Positions 17,722-25,854 of a DNA stretch of 64,000 bases are shown here, piece after piece. The position numbers were made by a program, and so were the translations under genes. Source of the stretch: an uncultured Clostridia bacterium (lineage in GTDB: Bacteria > Bacillota > Clostridia > Christensenellales > Borkfalkiaceae); the NCBI GenBank assembly GCA_934254815.1, contig CAKQME010000004.1, positions 115,720 to 179,719 on the forward strand, in the 5' to 3' direction. The first letter of the stretch is position 1; each line of letters opens with the position of its first letter. The notes below the pieces were generated by a model. That model was not told the DNA's origin and did no database searches. It saw only the letters and a program-made list of their open reading frames with translations.

Positions 17722-18285
17722 ATGAAAAAAGCATATTTATTTATTTCGGGTACAAAAACGGGCGTATCTAAGTGCGTAAGTTTTTTTACGCATAGCAAAG
17801 AAACGCACTCGACGCTTTCTTTTAACGGAAAATTCGATTGTATGTATACTTTCGGCAGATTCGGTATGAAACCGTTACCGTCGGGTTTCGTGAAAGAAAA
17901 TATACGAACCAACACTCTGAAAAAATACGATTACTGCCCGTGCAAGATATTTACCATAGATCTGACTGACGAACAGTTTGAAAACATACAAAAAGAGATA
18001 AAGAAGTATGAGGACGAAAAGCAGAAATACAAATACGCGATACTCGGCGCGTTTCTGTGCGCGTTCAGAATAAAAAAGACCTTTAAATATAAACGGTTTT
18101 GTTCTCAGTTTGTGGCTAATCTTCTGCACGACGGCGGCGGAATAGAATTGCCTTACGATACGAGTTTAATGCGCCCGAAAGACTTCCTGAAGTTGGATTG
18201 CATTACTTTGATATACGAGGGTACTATAAATTCGTTGGCTACGAAAATCGACGACGGCGAACTTATATTGGAAAATTACGAATGA
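17722..18285 (+). CDS. Probable permuted NlpC/P60-like (papain-fold) protein
   Basis: 187 residues with no signal peptide. An N-terminal strand is followed by HSKETHSTLSF (His in strand context), and later by RFCSQFVANLLHDGGG, in which the Cys begins a helix. This His-then-Cys order is that of the circularly permuted papain-like (YiiX/YaeF-type) NlpC/P60 superfamily, rather than the usual Cys-then-His order. Substrates in that superfamily range from peptidoglycan peptides to lipids and ubiquitin-like amides; none can be chosen here. SD AAGGAG. The gene ends at a shared terminator facing the phosphatase gene. Confidence 0.7.
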   Translation: MKKAYLFISGTKTGVSKCVSFFTHSKETHSTLSFNGKFDCMYTFGRFGMKPLPSGFVKENIRTNTLKKYDYCPCKIFTIDLTDEQFENIQKEIKKYEDEKQKYKYAILGAFLCAFRIKKTFKYKRFCSQFVANLLHDGGGIELPYDTSLMRPKDFLKLDCITLIYEGTINSLATKIDDGELILENYE

Positions 18286-18297
18286 AACGGCAATAGT

Positions 18298-18327
18298 GAA
18301 ATATCCCGCCTGACGGCGGGATATTTT
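18298..18327. terminator. Bidirectional terminator between convergent genes
   Basis: AAATATCCCGCC-TGAC-GGCGGGATATTTTT: a 10-12 pair stem with A-run left and T-run right, placed between two genes that converge. Confidence 0.85.
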
Positions 18328-18333
18328 TATGTC

Positions 18334-19506
18334 TTAAAAATAACTTACTTTAACGCGCTTGCCCATTTGCCGTAAACTTTCCGATAACTCTTTTACGAGG
18401 TTCATTTTAATGTTGAAGTTTATCGGAAGCTCGGGGTTCTGGTGCGCGGGGTTTACCGCTCGCCCTACGAAAAAGTTTATATCCGTGGCTTCTTCGAACA
18501 GCAGTCTGCAAATCAGCGAAGCGCCGTCTTTGCCGTAACTCCATTTTTCGTATTGCTCGTTGGCTTTTAACGCGTCTTTGGCATATTCGACTACTTTGTT
18601 TACCGTTATTACGCCCTCGGTTACAAGGTCTACGCCCTCGATTTCCGCTATCGGCGGAACGTCGCTCTTCTCGAATTTCAAACTGGTTATAAGCGGTTTT
18701 CCGAGATATTTGGCAGCTAAGGTCGAGGTCGTGCCGCCGCAGACTATATGTTTGCCCTCTTTAGAGAAGAATAAAGACATCATTCTGTCTACGTCGTCGG
18801 GGTTGGAGGGCGGACCGAACAACAGATTCATAGGTTCGCGCTTTCTTACCTTTAAAACGCAAGCCGTGGTGTCGTCGCCGGGTTTGTCGCCGTATAGACG
18901 GTTACATTCGTCGACAAGAATGGTCGACAGGGTTTTAGCCGTGTATCCGCAGTAAACGAAAGGCAGCATATACGCGATAATATCCTCGCGCTTCCAGCCG
19001 AAGTTGTATTTTATACCAAGCCCCGCGTGCGGACAGCCGTCGCTCATAACGATGAAAATATCGCCGTCTTTAAGGTCGATAACCGACTTATAGACCTTTT
19101 TACCGCCGATATTCAACTCGGCGCGTTTGTAGAGATAAACCGAGCCGTCTCTGAGAGCTATAACCTGCGGATTATCGAATTCTATAATTTCTGCGGTTTC
19201 GTTGTTTACTATGTGTACGATTGTAAATGTCGAATACGCTACGCCTCTTACCGAACATATCGGCAGGGTTGCGGCAATCGTTTCGACGCAATCTTCAAGG
19301 GAAAGCCCCTCCGCCATCATAGTCGAAATTATCTTCGAGGTCAGCGTGGAAAGTATGCTGGCTTTTACTCCGCTGCCCAAACCGTCGGCAAGCACGATAA
19401 CCTGCGAGTTTTCGTTTTGTTCGACGATATCGACGTGGTCGCCGCACAGCTGTTCGCCGTAGTGGTTTATACTCTTGTAGCCGACGTCTACGCAAAGATC
19501 ATTCAT
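18334..19506 (-). CDS. SpoIIE/PP2C-type serine phosphatase of the hydrogenase-sensor operon
   Basis: 390 residues. PP2C metal-binding motifs are present: LADGLGSG (Asp41), VMSDGCPHAG and DDTTACVLKV, within residues about 1-225. The C-terminal part (about 230-390) is a separate domain with FGPPSNPDDVDRMMSLFFS and GGTTSTLAAKYLGKPL, as in phosphatases found beside sensory hydrogenases. The start overlaps the hydrogenase-like gene by 8 bases, so the two are translated together. It probably relays the output of that sensor by dephosphorylating a partner protein. No sporulation genes surround it. Confidence 0.88.
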   Translation of the reverse strand: MNDLCVDVGYKSINHYGEQLCGDHVDIVEQNENSQVIVLADGLGSGVKASILSTLTSKIISTMMAEGLSLEDCVETIAATLPICSVRGVAYSTFTIVHIVNNETAEIIEFDNPQVIALRDGSVYLYKRAELNIGGKKVYKSVIDLKDGDIFIVMSDGCPHAGLGIKYNFGWKREDIIAYMLPFVYCGYTAKTLSTILVDECNRLYGDKPGDDTTACVLKVRKREPMNLLFGPPSNPDDVDRMMSLFFSKEGKHIVCGGTTSTLAAKYLGKPLITSLKFEKSDVPPIAEIEGVDLVTEGVITVNKVVEYAKDALKANEQYEKWSYGKDGASLICRLLFEEATDINFFVGRAVNPAHQNPELPINFNIKMNLVKELSESLRQMGKRVKVSYF

Positions 19507-21172
19507 CGGATATAGACTCCTTTAATTTCGTAAGCGCGATTTTGGTTTCGGCAGCCGTTTCGCCTAAAAGCGAAGCTATTTCCTGAACGATTCGCATTTG
19601 CTTGTCTACAACCTTATCGGCAACTTCCACGGTCTGGCGCGAAATGCTTTCTTTCTTTTCGCGCTCGGTTTCTTCGTCGGTTATGTCGCGCATTATGCAG
19701 ACAAGCATGTTATAGTTGTTGTCGTATACGACGGTCTGTTCGACGTATTTTTTATAGTCGGCAAGATATGTCCGCTCGTTTCTCACGCTGCGTTTTCCGT
19801 TTAAAACGCGGGTGAATACCGCGGGGTCGAGTATACGGTCGATGTTTTCGCCAAGAACGTCCGAAGCGGAACGTATATTCATAATTTTTCTCGCCGCGGC
19901 GTTTATCTGCTGTACTTCGAGATTGTCGTTTACCACGATTAACCCGTTGGGGGTGTTGTTTACTATGCAATCGGAAAAACTTTCCGCTTTGTCTTTAAGG
20001 TAGGGCAGACACATTGAAATTTCGGCTTTGCCGTGATATATGGCGATAGCTTTTTCGCGGCAGGTATCGTATCCGCAAGACCCGCAATTAAGCTCGTCTT
20101 CCGGGCGGGTTTTGCCCATTTTGCGTAAAATAGCCGTTATTTCTTCTTCCGACGGCATAGAATTTCTGAGTTCTATCGCCGTAAAATTCTTTTTTACGTC
20201 TGCGTCGCCCGGCATTTCGACTTTAAAGTCTTTTTTGCCCGCGTATTTTGCGACCGCAGAATAATCTTTTACGGGTGAACGGTGGTATTTTTCCATTACG
20301 GGACCGCCTACGCAACTGCCTATGCACGCCGACATCTCTATAAAACATTTGTGAATTTTTCCGCTTTCGATATCTTTAAGCGCGGCGATGCAGTTCTCTA
20401 CGCCGTCGATAGCCATATATGTATAATCCGTGTCCTGCGCCATCGTTTTGAGAATACCGCCCGTCGTCGGGAAAAATCTCGCGCGGCTTTCTTCCGTCTT
20501 GTCCATATCGGGCGTAAGTTCGATTTTTTCGGCTTTGAGCCATTCGGTAACTTCTTCGAAAGTAAGCACCGCGTCGACGATACCCTCGTAATACTCGGCT
20601 TCGTCTTTTTTTGCCACGCACGGACCGACAAACACGACTTTGGCGTTCGGAACTCTGCGTTTTATGACTTTCGCATGCGCCTGCATGGGAGAAAGCACGT
20701 CGGCAAGGTATTTAAGCTCGTCGGGGAAATATTTTTGTATAAGTAAGTTTACGGAATGGCAGCACGACGAAATTATAACGTCGCGCGTTTCTTCCGAAAG
20801 CATTTTTTCGTATTCGGTTTTAACTATCGTCGCGCCGACGGCGGTTTCTTCCACGTCGGCAAAACCTAATTTTTTAAGCGCGGCACGCATGCCGTTTATG
20901 CCCACCCCGTCATAGTTGGCAATAAAAGACGGAGCAAGGCTGACGTAAACGGGGTCGCCCGTCTGTAAAAGTACTTTTACTTTTTCCAGTTCGCTCGCTA
21001 TTTCTTTGGCGTTCTGCGGGCAGACTACGAAACAGTGTCCGCATAAAATGCACTCGTTGCCGATTATGTGCGCCTGATTTGCCGAAAATCTTATAGATTT
21101 AACGGGGCAGTGACGTATACATTTATAACAGTTTTTACAATTGGATTTTTTTAAAGTCAGACAATTACTCAT
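19499..21172 (-). CDS. Sensory [FeFe]-hydrogenase-like protein with PAS domain
   Basis: 557 residues. Two N-terminal 4Fe-4S motifs (CKNCYKCIRHCP at 12-22 and CILCGHCFVVCP at 41-52) are followed by an H-cluster-like domain with all expected cysteines: SSCCHS (135-140), FVGPCVAKKDE (181-191) and EMSACIGSCVGG (279-290). The usual MPC is GPC, as in sensory group-C enzymes. A further Fe-S domain CGSCGYDTC (363-371, with Cys388) leads into a PAS domain (about 400-510) and a helical tail. Group-C [FeFe]-hydrogenases are thought to sense H2 or redox state rather than to turn over in bulk. No HydEFG maturases are in the window. Confidence 0.9.
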   Translation of the reverse strand: MSNCLTLKKSNCKNCYKCIRHCPVKSIRFSANQAHIIGNECILCGHCFVVCPQNAKEIASELEKVKVLLQTGDPVYVSLAPSFIANYDGVGINGMRAALKKLGFADVEETAVGATIVKTEYEKMLSEETRDVIISSCCHSVNLLIQKYFPDELKYLADVLSPMQAHAKVIKRRVPNAKVVFVGPCVAKKDEAEYYEGIVDAVLTFEEVTEWLKAEKIELTPDMDKTEESRARFFPTTGGILKTMAQDTDYTYMAIDGVENCIAALKDIESGKIHKCFIEMSACIGSCVGGPVMEKYHRSPVKDYSAVAKYAGKKDFKVEMPGDADVKKNFTAIELRNSMPSEEEITAILRKMGKTRPEDELNCGSCGYDTCREKAIAIYHGKAEISMCLPYLKDKAESFSDCIVNNTPNGLIVVNDNLEVQQINAAARKIMNIRSASDVLGENIDRILDPAVFTRVLNGKRSVRNERTYLADYKKYVEQTVVYDNNYNMLVCIMRDITDEETEREKKESISRQTVEVADKVVDKQMRIVQEIASLLGETAAETKIALTKLKESISDE

Positions 21173-21441
21173 AACCCCTCGACCTTTGCGGCGTTAACCG
21201 CGCTCATTATTTTTCCGTTCCAAAGTTCGTTGAAGTTCTCTGCCGTTACGGCGGTTATAAGTTCGTCGTTCACCGCAACGGTCACGCCTACGCGGTTGCA
21301 TTTGCCCGCGCAAAAACTCCCTACGAGCGTTATCTCGTTTTCGAGTTTGTTTTCGGCTATCTTTTTTTCGAGCAAGTCTACGATTTCAGGCGCGCCCTTT
21401 AAATAGCAAGAGCTGCCCACGCACACCCGAACGATCACCAT
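21169..21441 (-). CDS. Thioredoxin-like [2Fe-2S] ferredoxin
   Basis: 90 residues. The four-Cys pattern of the thioredoxin-fold ferredoxins is visible: VCVGSSCYLKGA near the N-terminus and GSFCAGKCNRVGV in the middle. Overlaps the start of the hydrogenase-like gene (ATGA-type). It should pass electrons to or from that protein. The second ferredoxin gene lies 91 bases upstream. Confidence 0.88.
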   Translation of the reverse strand: MVIVRVCVGSSCYLKGAPEIVDLLEKKIAENKLENEITLVGSFCAGKCNRVGVTVAVNDELITAVTAENFNELWNGKIMSAVNAAKVEGL

Positions 21442-21532
21442 AATAAATTACTCCCTTATCGATTTGATTATCTTATATATTTTTATTGTTTTTTGTATCG
21501 AGTACGCAAACCGCGCGCAGCGTCGGGCTGCA

Positions 21533-21781
21533 TCACTTTGCTATACGGCTTAATACATGTTTTTCGAAAAATTCTTTCGTCGTTTCGGGGCTTACCGAAT
21601 ATAATTCGTCGTCGACGGTTACGCATACGCCCGCTTCGCATTTCCCCATGCAAAGACTTCCGCCCAGATCGATTTTGTCGCTTAAATTTTTTTCTGCTAT
21701 CAGGGTTTGCAGGTCTTCTACTATCTGTCGCGAACCTTGTATGTGGCACGAACTGCCGATGCAGACTTTAATTTTTATCAT
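21533..21781 (-). CDS. Thioredoxin-like [2Fe-2S] ferredoxin
   Basis: 82 residues, paralogous to the preceding ferredoxin: VCIGSSCHIQGS and GSLCMGKCEAGVCV give the four ligands. Start overlaps the stop of the APH-fold kinase gene. Two tandem copies of this small ferredoxin next to a group-C hydrogenase are a recurring clostridial arrangement; whether they serve different partners is unknown. Confidence 0.88.
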   Translation of the reverse strand: MIKIKVCIGSSCHIQGSRQIVEDLQTLIAEKNLSDKIDLGGSLCMGKCEAGVCVTVDDELYSVSPETTKEFFEKHVLSRIAK

Positions 21782-22530
21782 AAGTCCTCCTCTTTGGCGT
21801 TAGCCCATGCCAGTAAAAATTCGCGTTCGTTTTGTCGGCAAGTCACCGATTGCGCCGCGGCTACTACGGGCAGCCATTTTTTGACGTACTTTTTCTCCGT
21901 GTTCGTCTTTACGCAGTATAAATCGAGATATTCTTCGGCTCGCGAAATTTTACCCTCCAGCCAGAACAGCAGGTAAGTCCTCGCGGCGTCGGCGGAAGCG
22001 TTGCCCACAGTGGCGTGCGCCCAGTCGAATATGTAATATTTCCCGTCGTTGCCGACGATTATGTTCGACGGATTGAAATCTCCGTGACAGAGTTTAGTGT
22101 GTTTCGGCATCTGTTCGAGACTGTCGTATAATCTCGATTTCACTTCGTCGGAGAGTTTTGCCAGCGCGATACGCTTTTTCAATTTGTCGCGCAGCCCTAC
22201 GAGAAGCGGGCAACTCTGAGATTGTATTTCAACCTGTAACGATACGAATTTATCAAGCAATTCGTGTTTTCTGTCGGGGTTTTCTTCCATAAGCCGCTCA
22301 AGCGTTTTTCCCGCCACGAAATCGGAAACGATAACCCATTTACCGTCGATAGTGGTTACTTCGCGGAGTTTGGGTACGCTAAGCGAAGTCGTTTCGACTC
22401 GCGCCTGATTTAACGCTTCGTTTAAAACGTCCGCTTTGGAAAAGGATTTTTCGAATACCTTTACGCAAAGCTCGCCGTCGCGGAAAACCGTCTTGTTGGT
22501 TCTTACCGCTATTACTCTGTCAAGATCCAT
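21778..22530 (-). CDS. APH-family phosphotransferase (aminoglycoside/choline kinase fold)
   Basis: 250 residues. The catalytic loop LCHGDFNPSNIIV and the metal-binding YIFDWAHA are those of the APH/choline kinase superfamily; an N-terminal kinase lobe with WVIVSDFVAGKTLERLM precedes them. Placed first in the hydrogenase-sensor operon and overlapping the ferredoxin gene by four bases. Antibiotic resistance is not indicated by this context; a small-molecule or protein kinase that works opposite the SpoIIE-type phosphatase would fit, but that is inference. Confidence 0.85.
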   Translation of the reverse strand: MDLDRVIAVRTNKTVFRDGELCVKVFEKSFSKADVLNEALNQARVETTSLSVPKLREVTTIDGKWVIVSDFVAGKTLERLMEENPDRKHELLDKFVSLQVEIQSQSCPLLVGLRDKLKKRIALAKLSDEVKSRLYDSLEQMPKHTKLCHGDFNPSNIIVGNDGKYYIFDWAHATVGNASADAARTYLLFWLEGKISRAEEYLDLYCVKTNTEKKYVKKWLPVVAAAQSVTCRQNEREFLLAWANAKEEDL

Positions 22531-22587
22531 TTTTGCACCTTTATATTTATATAACGATATATAATAAAATATATACCGAAGCGTGTT

Positions 22588-22612
22588 AAAAACCGCCCTA
22601 TAAGACGGTTTA
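22588..22612 (-). terminator. Terminator of the LysR gene
   Basis: On the minus strand AAACCG-TCTTATAGGG-CGGTTTTTAA: six-pair stem and short T-run, downstream of the LysR stop codon. Confidence 0.6.
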
Positions 22613-22634
22613 TATTATTCTTGTCGTTCATCCG

Positions 22635-23558
22635 TCATTCGAAACATTCGCGCTTAGAAGCACAAAGCGCGGTTATAAACGCCTTGTCGCGGGAGGATAA
22701 CTTGTAGTCCTTGGAATATATTACGACGTCGCGGTACTTTCTGCCCGCAACCGAAGTTTTCCGTGTGGCAAGCCCGTACCTTTCAAGAAGATCTTTCGGG
22801 ATAGGCGATACCCACATATAAGTGTTGGGGTTGGTGGATAATATGTCGAACTGACTTGCCCGCTCGAAAACGAATATTCTGCGGTTGCCGCCAGATAATT
22901 CCTCGCGGCGTAACTCTTCGGTAGAAACGGACGGCGCGAACGGGTCGGCGTGCGCTATTTCGGCGTACTTTTCAAGGTCGTTTACCGTAATTTCTTCCGA
23001 AGATATAAGCGGACTGTCTTTTCTTGCGACTAAGACATAGTCGAATTCGGCTATTATTTCGTGATTAAGCCCCTTGGCTTCGAAGTTTTCTTTGAACTGC
23101 TTGTCGTATTGAGCGGGGTAACGGACTATGCCGAGCTTGTAGTCGTTTTCAAGCACGTCGTTTATGGTGCGCCGAGCATTGGTTTCTTTGTAGTAAACTT
23201 CGAAACGTTCTTCTTTGGTAAGCGCGGAGGTAAATTCCGCAAACGCGCGGGAGATATAACTGGCTCTCGGCGCGGAGACGGAAAACCGCGTTTTGCTCGT
23301 CTGTTTTTCGGTAAATTCCTTTTCTACCTCGTCAATCTCGCGCAGTATCTTTTTCCCGTAAGAAATCAGCCTCTCTCCGTCGGGAGTGAGACTTATGCCT
23401 TTCGGGTTACGTTCGAATACGGTTATACCTAAATCGCGTTCGAGTTCTTTGATTGCTCTCGATAAATTAGGCTGAGCGACGAAGAGTTCCTCCGCCGCTT
23501 TGTTTAAAGAACCCGCTTTGGCAACCGCCACCGCGTATTTAAGATAAACTATGTTCAT
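22635..23558 (-). CDS. LysR-family transcriptional regulator
   Basis: 307 residues, standard length. N-terminal winged HTH (1-60): YAVAVAKAGSLNKAAEELF, QPNLSRAIKELERDLG and FERNPKGISLT are the family's HTH signature. An effector-binding domain with a periplasmic-binding fold follows (about 90-295). It is not obviously divergent from any one target gene; the gene downstream on the same strand is the APH/hydrogenase operon, separated by its own terminator. Ligand unknown. Confidence 0.92.
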   Translation of the reverse strand: MNIVYLKYAVAVAKAGSLNKAAEELFVAQPNLSRAIKELERDLGITVFERNPKGISLTPDGERLISYGKKILREIDEVEKEFTEKQTSKTRFSVSAPRASYISRAFAEFTSALTKEERFEVYYKETNARRTINDVLENDYKLGIVRYPAQYDKQFKENFEAKGLNHEIIAEFDYVLVARKDSPLISSEEITVNDLEKYAEIAHADPFAPSVSTEELRREELSGGNRRIFVFERASQFDILSTNPNTYMWVSPIPKDLLERYGLATRKTSVAGRKYRDVVIYSKDYKLSSRDKAFITALCASKRECFE

Positions 23559-23623
23559 AGAATAATCGACGGGGCGGGGTCAACCGACCTCGCCTCGTCG
23601 ACCTCGACCCGCAGTCCTTTTAA

Positions 23624-23899
23624 TTATTTGTTGAAAAGTTCCTTATAGGCTTTGCTGAATTTGATAACGGGCGCGTTGCACGCTTCGATTACTACTTTTT
23701 CGCCTGTAAGGGGATTTACGCCGTCGCGCGCGTTCTTTGCCTTCACGGAAAACGTCGCGAAGTTGGAAATGTGGACGTATTCGCCTTTTTTAAGGTTTTC
23801 CGTCAACGTGTCGACAAAAGCGTTGAAATACTTCTCGGCTTCTTTGATGGTTACGCCGAGAGTATCGGCATAGCTTCTTACAAATTCGTTTTTATTCAT
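23624..23899 (-). CDS. hup: HU-family DNA-binding protein
   Basis: 91 residues, normal for HU. KNEFVRSYADTLGVTIKEAE dimerisation helices are followed by the beta arm with VKAKNARDGVNPLTGEKVVI, in which the usual RNPqTGe tip appears as VNPLTGE. SD CGGAGGAAG. Nucleoid architecture protein; a full promoter lies 55 bases upstream of the start. Confidence 0.93.
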   Translation of the reverse strand: MNKNEFVRSYADTLGVTIKEAEKYFNAFVDTLTENLKKGEYVHISNFATFSVKAKNARDGVNPLTGEKVVIEACNAPVIKFSKAYKELFNK

Positions 23900-23954
23900 A
23901 TGCTTCCTCCGATTTTACGCGCGCATTTAATCGCGCGGTTTATCATATGTTAAT

Positions 23955-23983
23955 ATTGTAACACACTTTCGGGCTTTTTACAA
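23955..23983 (-). promoter_or_regulatory. Promoter of the HU gene
   Basis: On the minus strand TTGTAA, 17 bases, TACAAT with an upstream TGT (extended -10). Confidence 0.7.
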
Positions 23984-24051
23984 TCGATTTTACGAAATTT
24001 TTGATTTTTTTTAATTTTCACCGCCGTTTTAAGCGATATATTGCTATTTTA

Positions 24052-24080
24052 TTGACAAAAACAAGAATTTGTATTAAAAT
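24052..24080 (+). promoter_or_regulatory. Promoter of the PHP-like gene
   Basis: TTGACA, 17 bases, TAAAAT, 48 bases before the ATG at 24128. Divergent from the HU promoter. Confidence 0.7.
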
Positions 24081-24127
24081 AGTTCTGTATTTCATCTATT
24101 TTCGCAAAATGCGAACGGGTATGCGCT

Positions 24128-25279
24128 ATGCAAAACGAACAACTTGTAGATAAACTGCAAAGTAAATTTCCTAAAAAAAGGCTTGCCGCGTTAGAAGCTC
24201 TTTCTTCCGAAAAGACAGGGGCGGCGGAAAATAAAAAGAATTATTGCAACGCTCAGTTCAGGTCGCTGTATTCGGGTTTTACGCCTACGCCGTCGATGAT
24301 ACTTTACAGAGCCGAAAAAATGGCGTTGCCCGTGGTGGGGCTTGTCGATTACGCTTCGCTTAAAGGTTCGGGCGAATTTCTGAAAGGGCTTTCTATGGTA
24401 TCCTGCGCGGGGTATATAGGCGCGGGCATAAAATCGAGATATAAGGGTATGCGCCTTGCTTTGCAGGCGATAGGCGTTCCGCACGGAAACGTTAAGGAGT
24501 TCGAAAAAGGGCTTGCCGACGCGCGCGCGTTAAAGGCAAAGCACGTCGATAAAATAAGAGAACTTATAAACGTTAAGTTCGGAAAATACAGAATTTATTT
24601 ACCCGCGGAGCTTCGCATTTTCAAAACCGTTAAAGCAAAAAGCGCGGAACACTTATATAATGCGCTCGCCGCGAAAGTCGCGGATAAATTTCCCGAAGAG
24701 GAAAAACTCATAGCGTTTCTTAAAGACGAACTCAATTTCGCGCTCGACGGCGAAGAGACGGAAAAACTTTCAGACAAGACGAGTACGCTTTATAAGTCCG
24801 ACTTAGCCGAAATTCTTCGCGCGCATCTGGGCTTCAAAGATTTGCCGGAAACGACCGTACCCGCCCGCGAGTTCATCGAACTTGCCGATAAGGCAGGGGC
24901 TGTCACGGTGGCGATATATAACGGCTCGAAAATAGAAGATTTTCTTGCCGCGTGCGAAAAAGTCGGCGTAAAAGCCGTCTGCCTCGAACCCGATAAATAC
25001 GATACCTCGCCAGAAGAGTTTTACGAAAAGGCGTTCGGAAAGGGTTTTCTGCCGCTTGCGAGAAAGGTTATAGACAGACCGCGTAAAAAACCCGGCAGGG
25101 CTTTCGACAGCGACGAAATAGCCGAAAAATATCTGGACAGCGCGCTTGCGGTGTGCGGGCATGAAATTTCGGCTACCGCTTCTTTAAGCGACGGGCTTTT
25201 TTCCGAAAAGACGGTCGCCGCCGTTCCCGATTTCGGCGCGAGAATAAAATTATTCGCTAAAATAGCCGTTAAAGATTAA
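24128..25279 (+). CDS. PHP-family-like protein lacking the metal ligands
   Basis: 383 residues. The layout follows PHP-domain proteins of the COG0613 type found in Clostridia: an N-terminal segment where HxHTxxS is expected reads NAQFRSLYSGFTPTPSMIL, the TDHD-type motif reads GLVDYASLKGSGEFL, and the Glu of the third motif is replaced in SCAGYIGAGI. The later GVPHGNVKEF and the C-terminal GHEISATASLSDG also match the family's order. All expected His ligands of the first motifs are missing, so phosphoesterase activity is unlikely and a binding role is more plausible. SD is poor. Length and codon use look normal, so it is a maintained gene rather than a wreck. Confidence 0.7.
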   Translation: MQNEQLVDKLQSKFPKKRLAALEALSSEKTGAAENKKNYCNAQFRSLYSGFTPTPSMILYRAEKMALPVVGLVDYASLKGSGEFLKGLSMVSCAGYIGAGIKSRYKGMRLALQAIGVPHGNVKEFEKGLADARALKAKHVDKIRELINVKFGKYRIYLPAELRIFKTVKAKSAEHLYNALAAKVADKFPEEEKLIAFLKDELNFALDGEETEKLSDKTSTLYKSDLAEILRAHLGFKDLPETTVPAREFIELADKAGAVTVAIYNGSKIEDFLAACEKVGVKAVCLEPDKYDTSPEEFYEKAFGKGFLPLARKVIDRPRKKPGRAFDSDEIAEKYLDSALAVCGHEISATASLSDGLFSEKTVAAVPDFGARIKLFAKIAVKD

Positions 25280-25302
25280 AAAACATAAAATACGTCAATA
25301 AT

Positions 25303-25333
25303 GCTCTCCTGTGACTAAGGAGGGCGTTTTTTT
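25303..25333 (+). terminator. Terminator-like hairpin that contains the SD of the next gene
   Basis: GCTCTCCT (25303-25310), loop GTGACTA, AGGAGGGC (25318-25325) with one G-U pair, then G and seven T, immediately followed by the ATG at 25334. The right arm includes AGGAGG, the only SD for that start. The element can therefore end the upstream PHP-like transcript and, when folded, hide the ribosome binding site. See findings for its twin at 26580. Confidence 0.75.
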
Positions 25334-25762
25334 ATGTCTTTTTATAAAGATTCGATATTCAGAACGTTTTTTTGCATGGCGTTCGCCTTTGCCTGCGTAT
25401 TGGCGGCGGGACTTTCGTTCGGCGGAGAATTGCCCGTAAACGGCAAAAAAACGCTGTTTCTTTATAAGAGTTCGTCGGCATGCGAAATCAGGGAAAGTCA
25501 AAGCCCGTTTGTCGTTTCGCGCGCTTTTTTAAAGGGCGAAGCGGTATGTCTGAAGAACGAAAAACAATTGAGAGTACTGCTTAGCGAACTTCGAGCCGAA
25601 AAAATCTTTTCCGAACGCGGCAAAGATTTTTATTGCGAATATTATTATTCACCGAAACTTCGCTACGAAGCCCGTATCGACGGGCGGCGGATAAATCTGC
25701 ACGTCTCGAAAAGCAAAAACGGAATAACGGCAGGCGCGCCGCTCATTTTCGGAAGTTTTTAA
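25334..25762 (+). CDS. Small exported protein, possibly YwmB-like
   Basis: 142 residues. A membrane or signal segment at about 8-28 (FRTFFCMAFAFACVLAAGLSF) is followed by a short mixed domain. The end, DFYCEYYYSPKLRYEA then INLHV and KNGITAGAPLIFG, resembles the C-terminal end of the YwmB (TATA-box-binding-like) family, though the protein is only about 60% of its usual length; this match is by eye. The next genes encode an M23 and an M1 peptidase. Start chosen because AGGAGG sits 10 bases upstream in the terminator-like hairpin. Confidence 0.6.
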   Translation: MSFYKDSIFRTFFCMAFAFACVLAAGLSFGGELPVNGKKTLFLYKSSSACEIRESQSPFVVSRAFLKGEAVCLKNEKQLRVLLSELRAEKIFSERGKDFYCEYYYSPKLRYEARIDGRRINLHVSKSKNGITAGAPLIFGSF

Positions 25763-25854
25763 AATTTTTTCGAAATCCGAGTATAAAAGTAAAAAAACGG
25801 GTCGACAATCTATCGCGTAAAAGCCTTTAAGGCTGAAAGGAGGAACAAATAAAT

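Noticed and set aside
18334..19506. Sporulation phosphatase SpoIIE
   Set aside because: No membrane-spanning N-terminus and the gene overlaps the hydrogenase-like gene; only the PP2C domain is shared.
21778..22530. Aminoglycoside resistance gene
   Set aside because: The fold is APH-like, but it is the coupled first gene of a hydrogenase-sensor operon and shows no resistance or mobile context.
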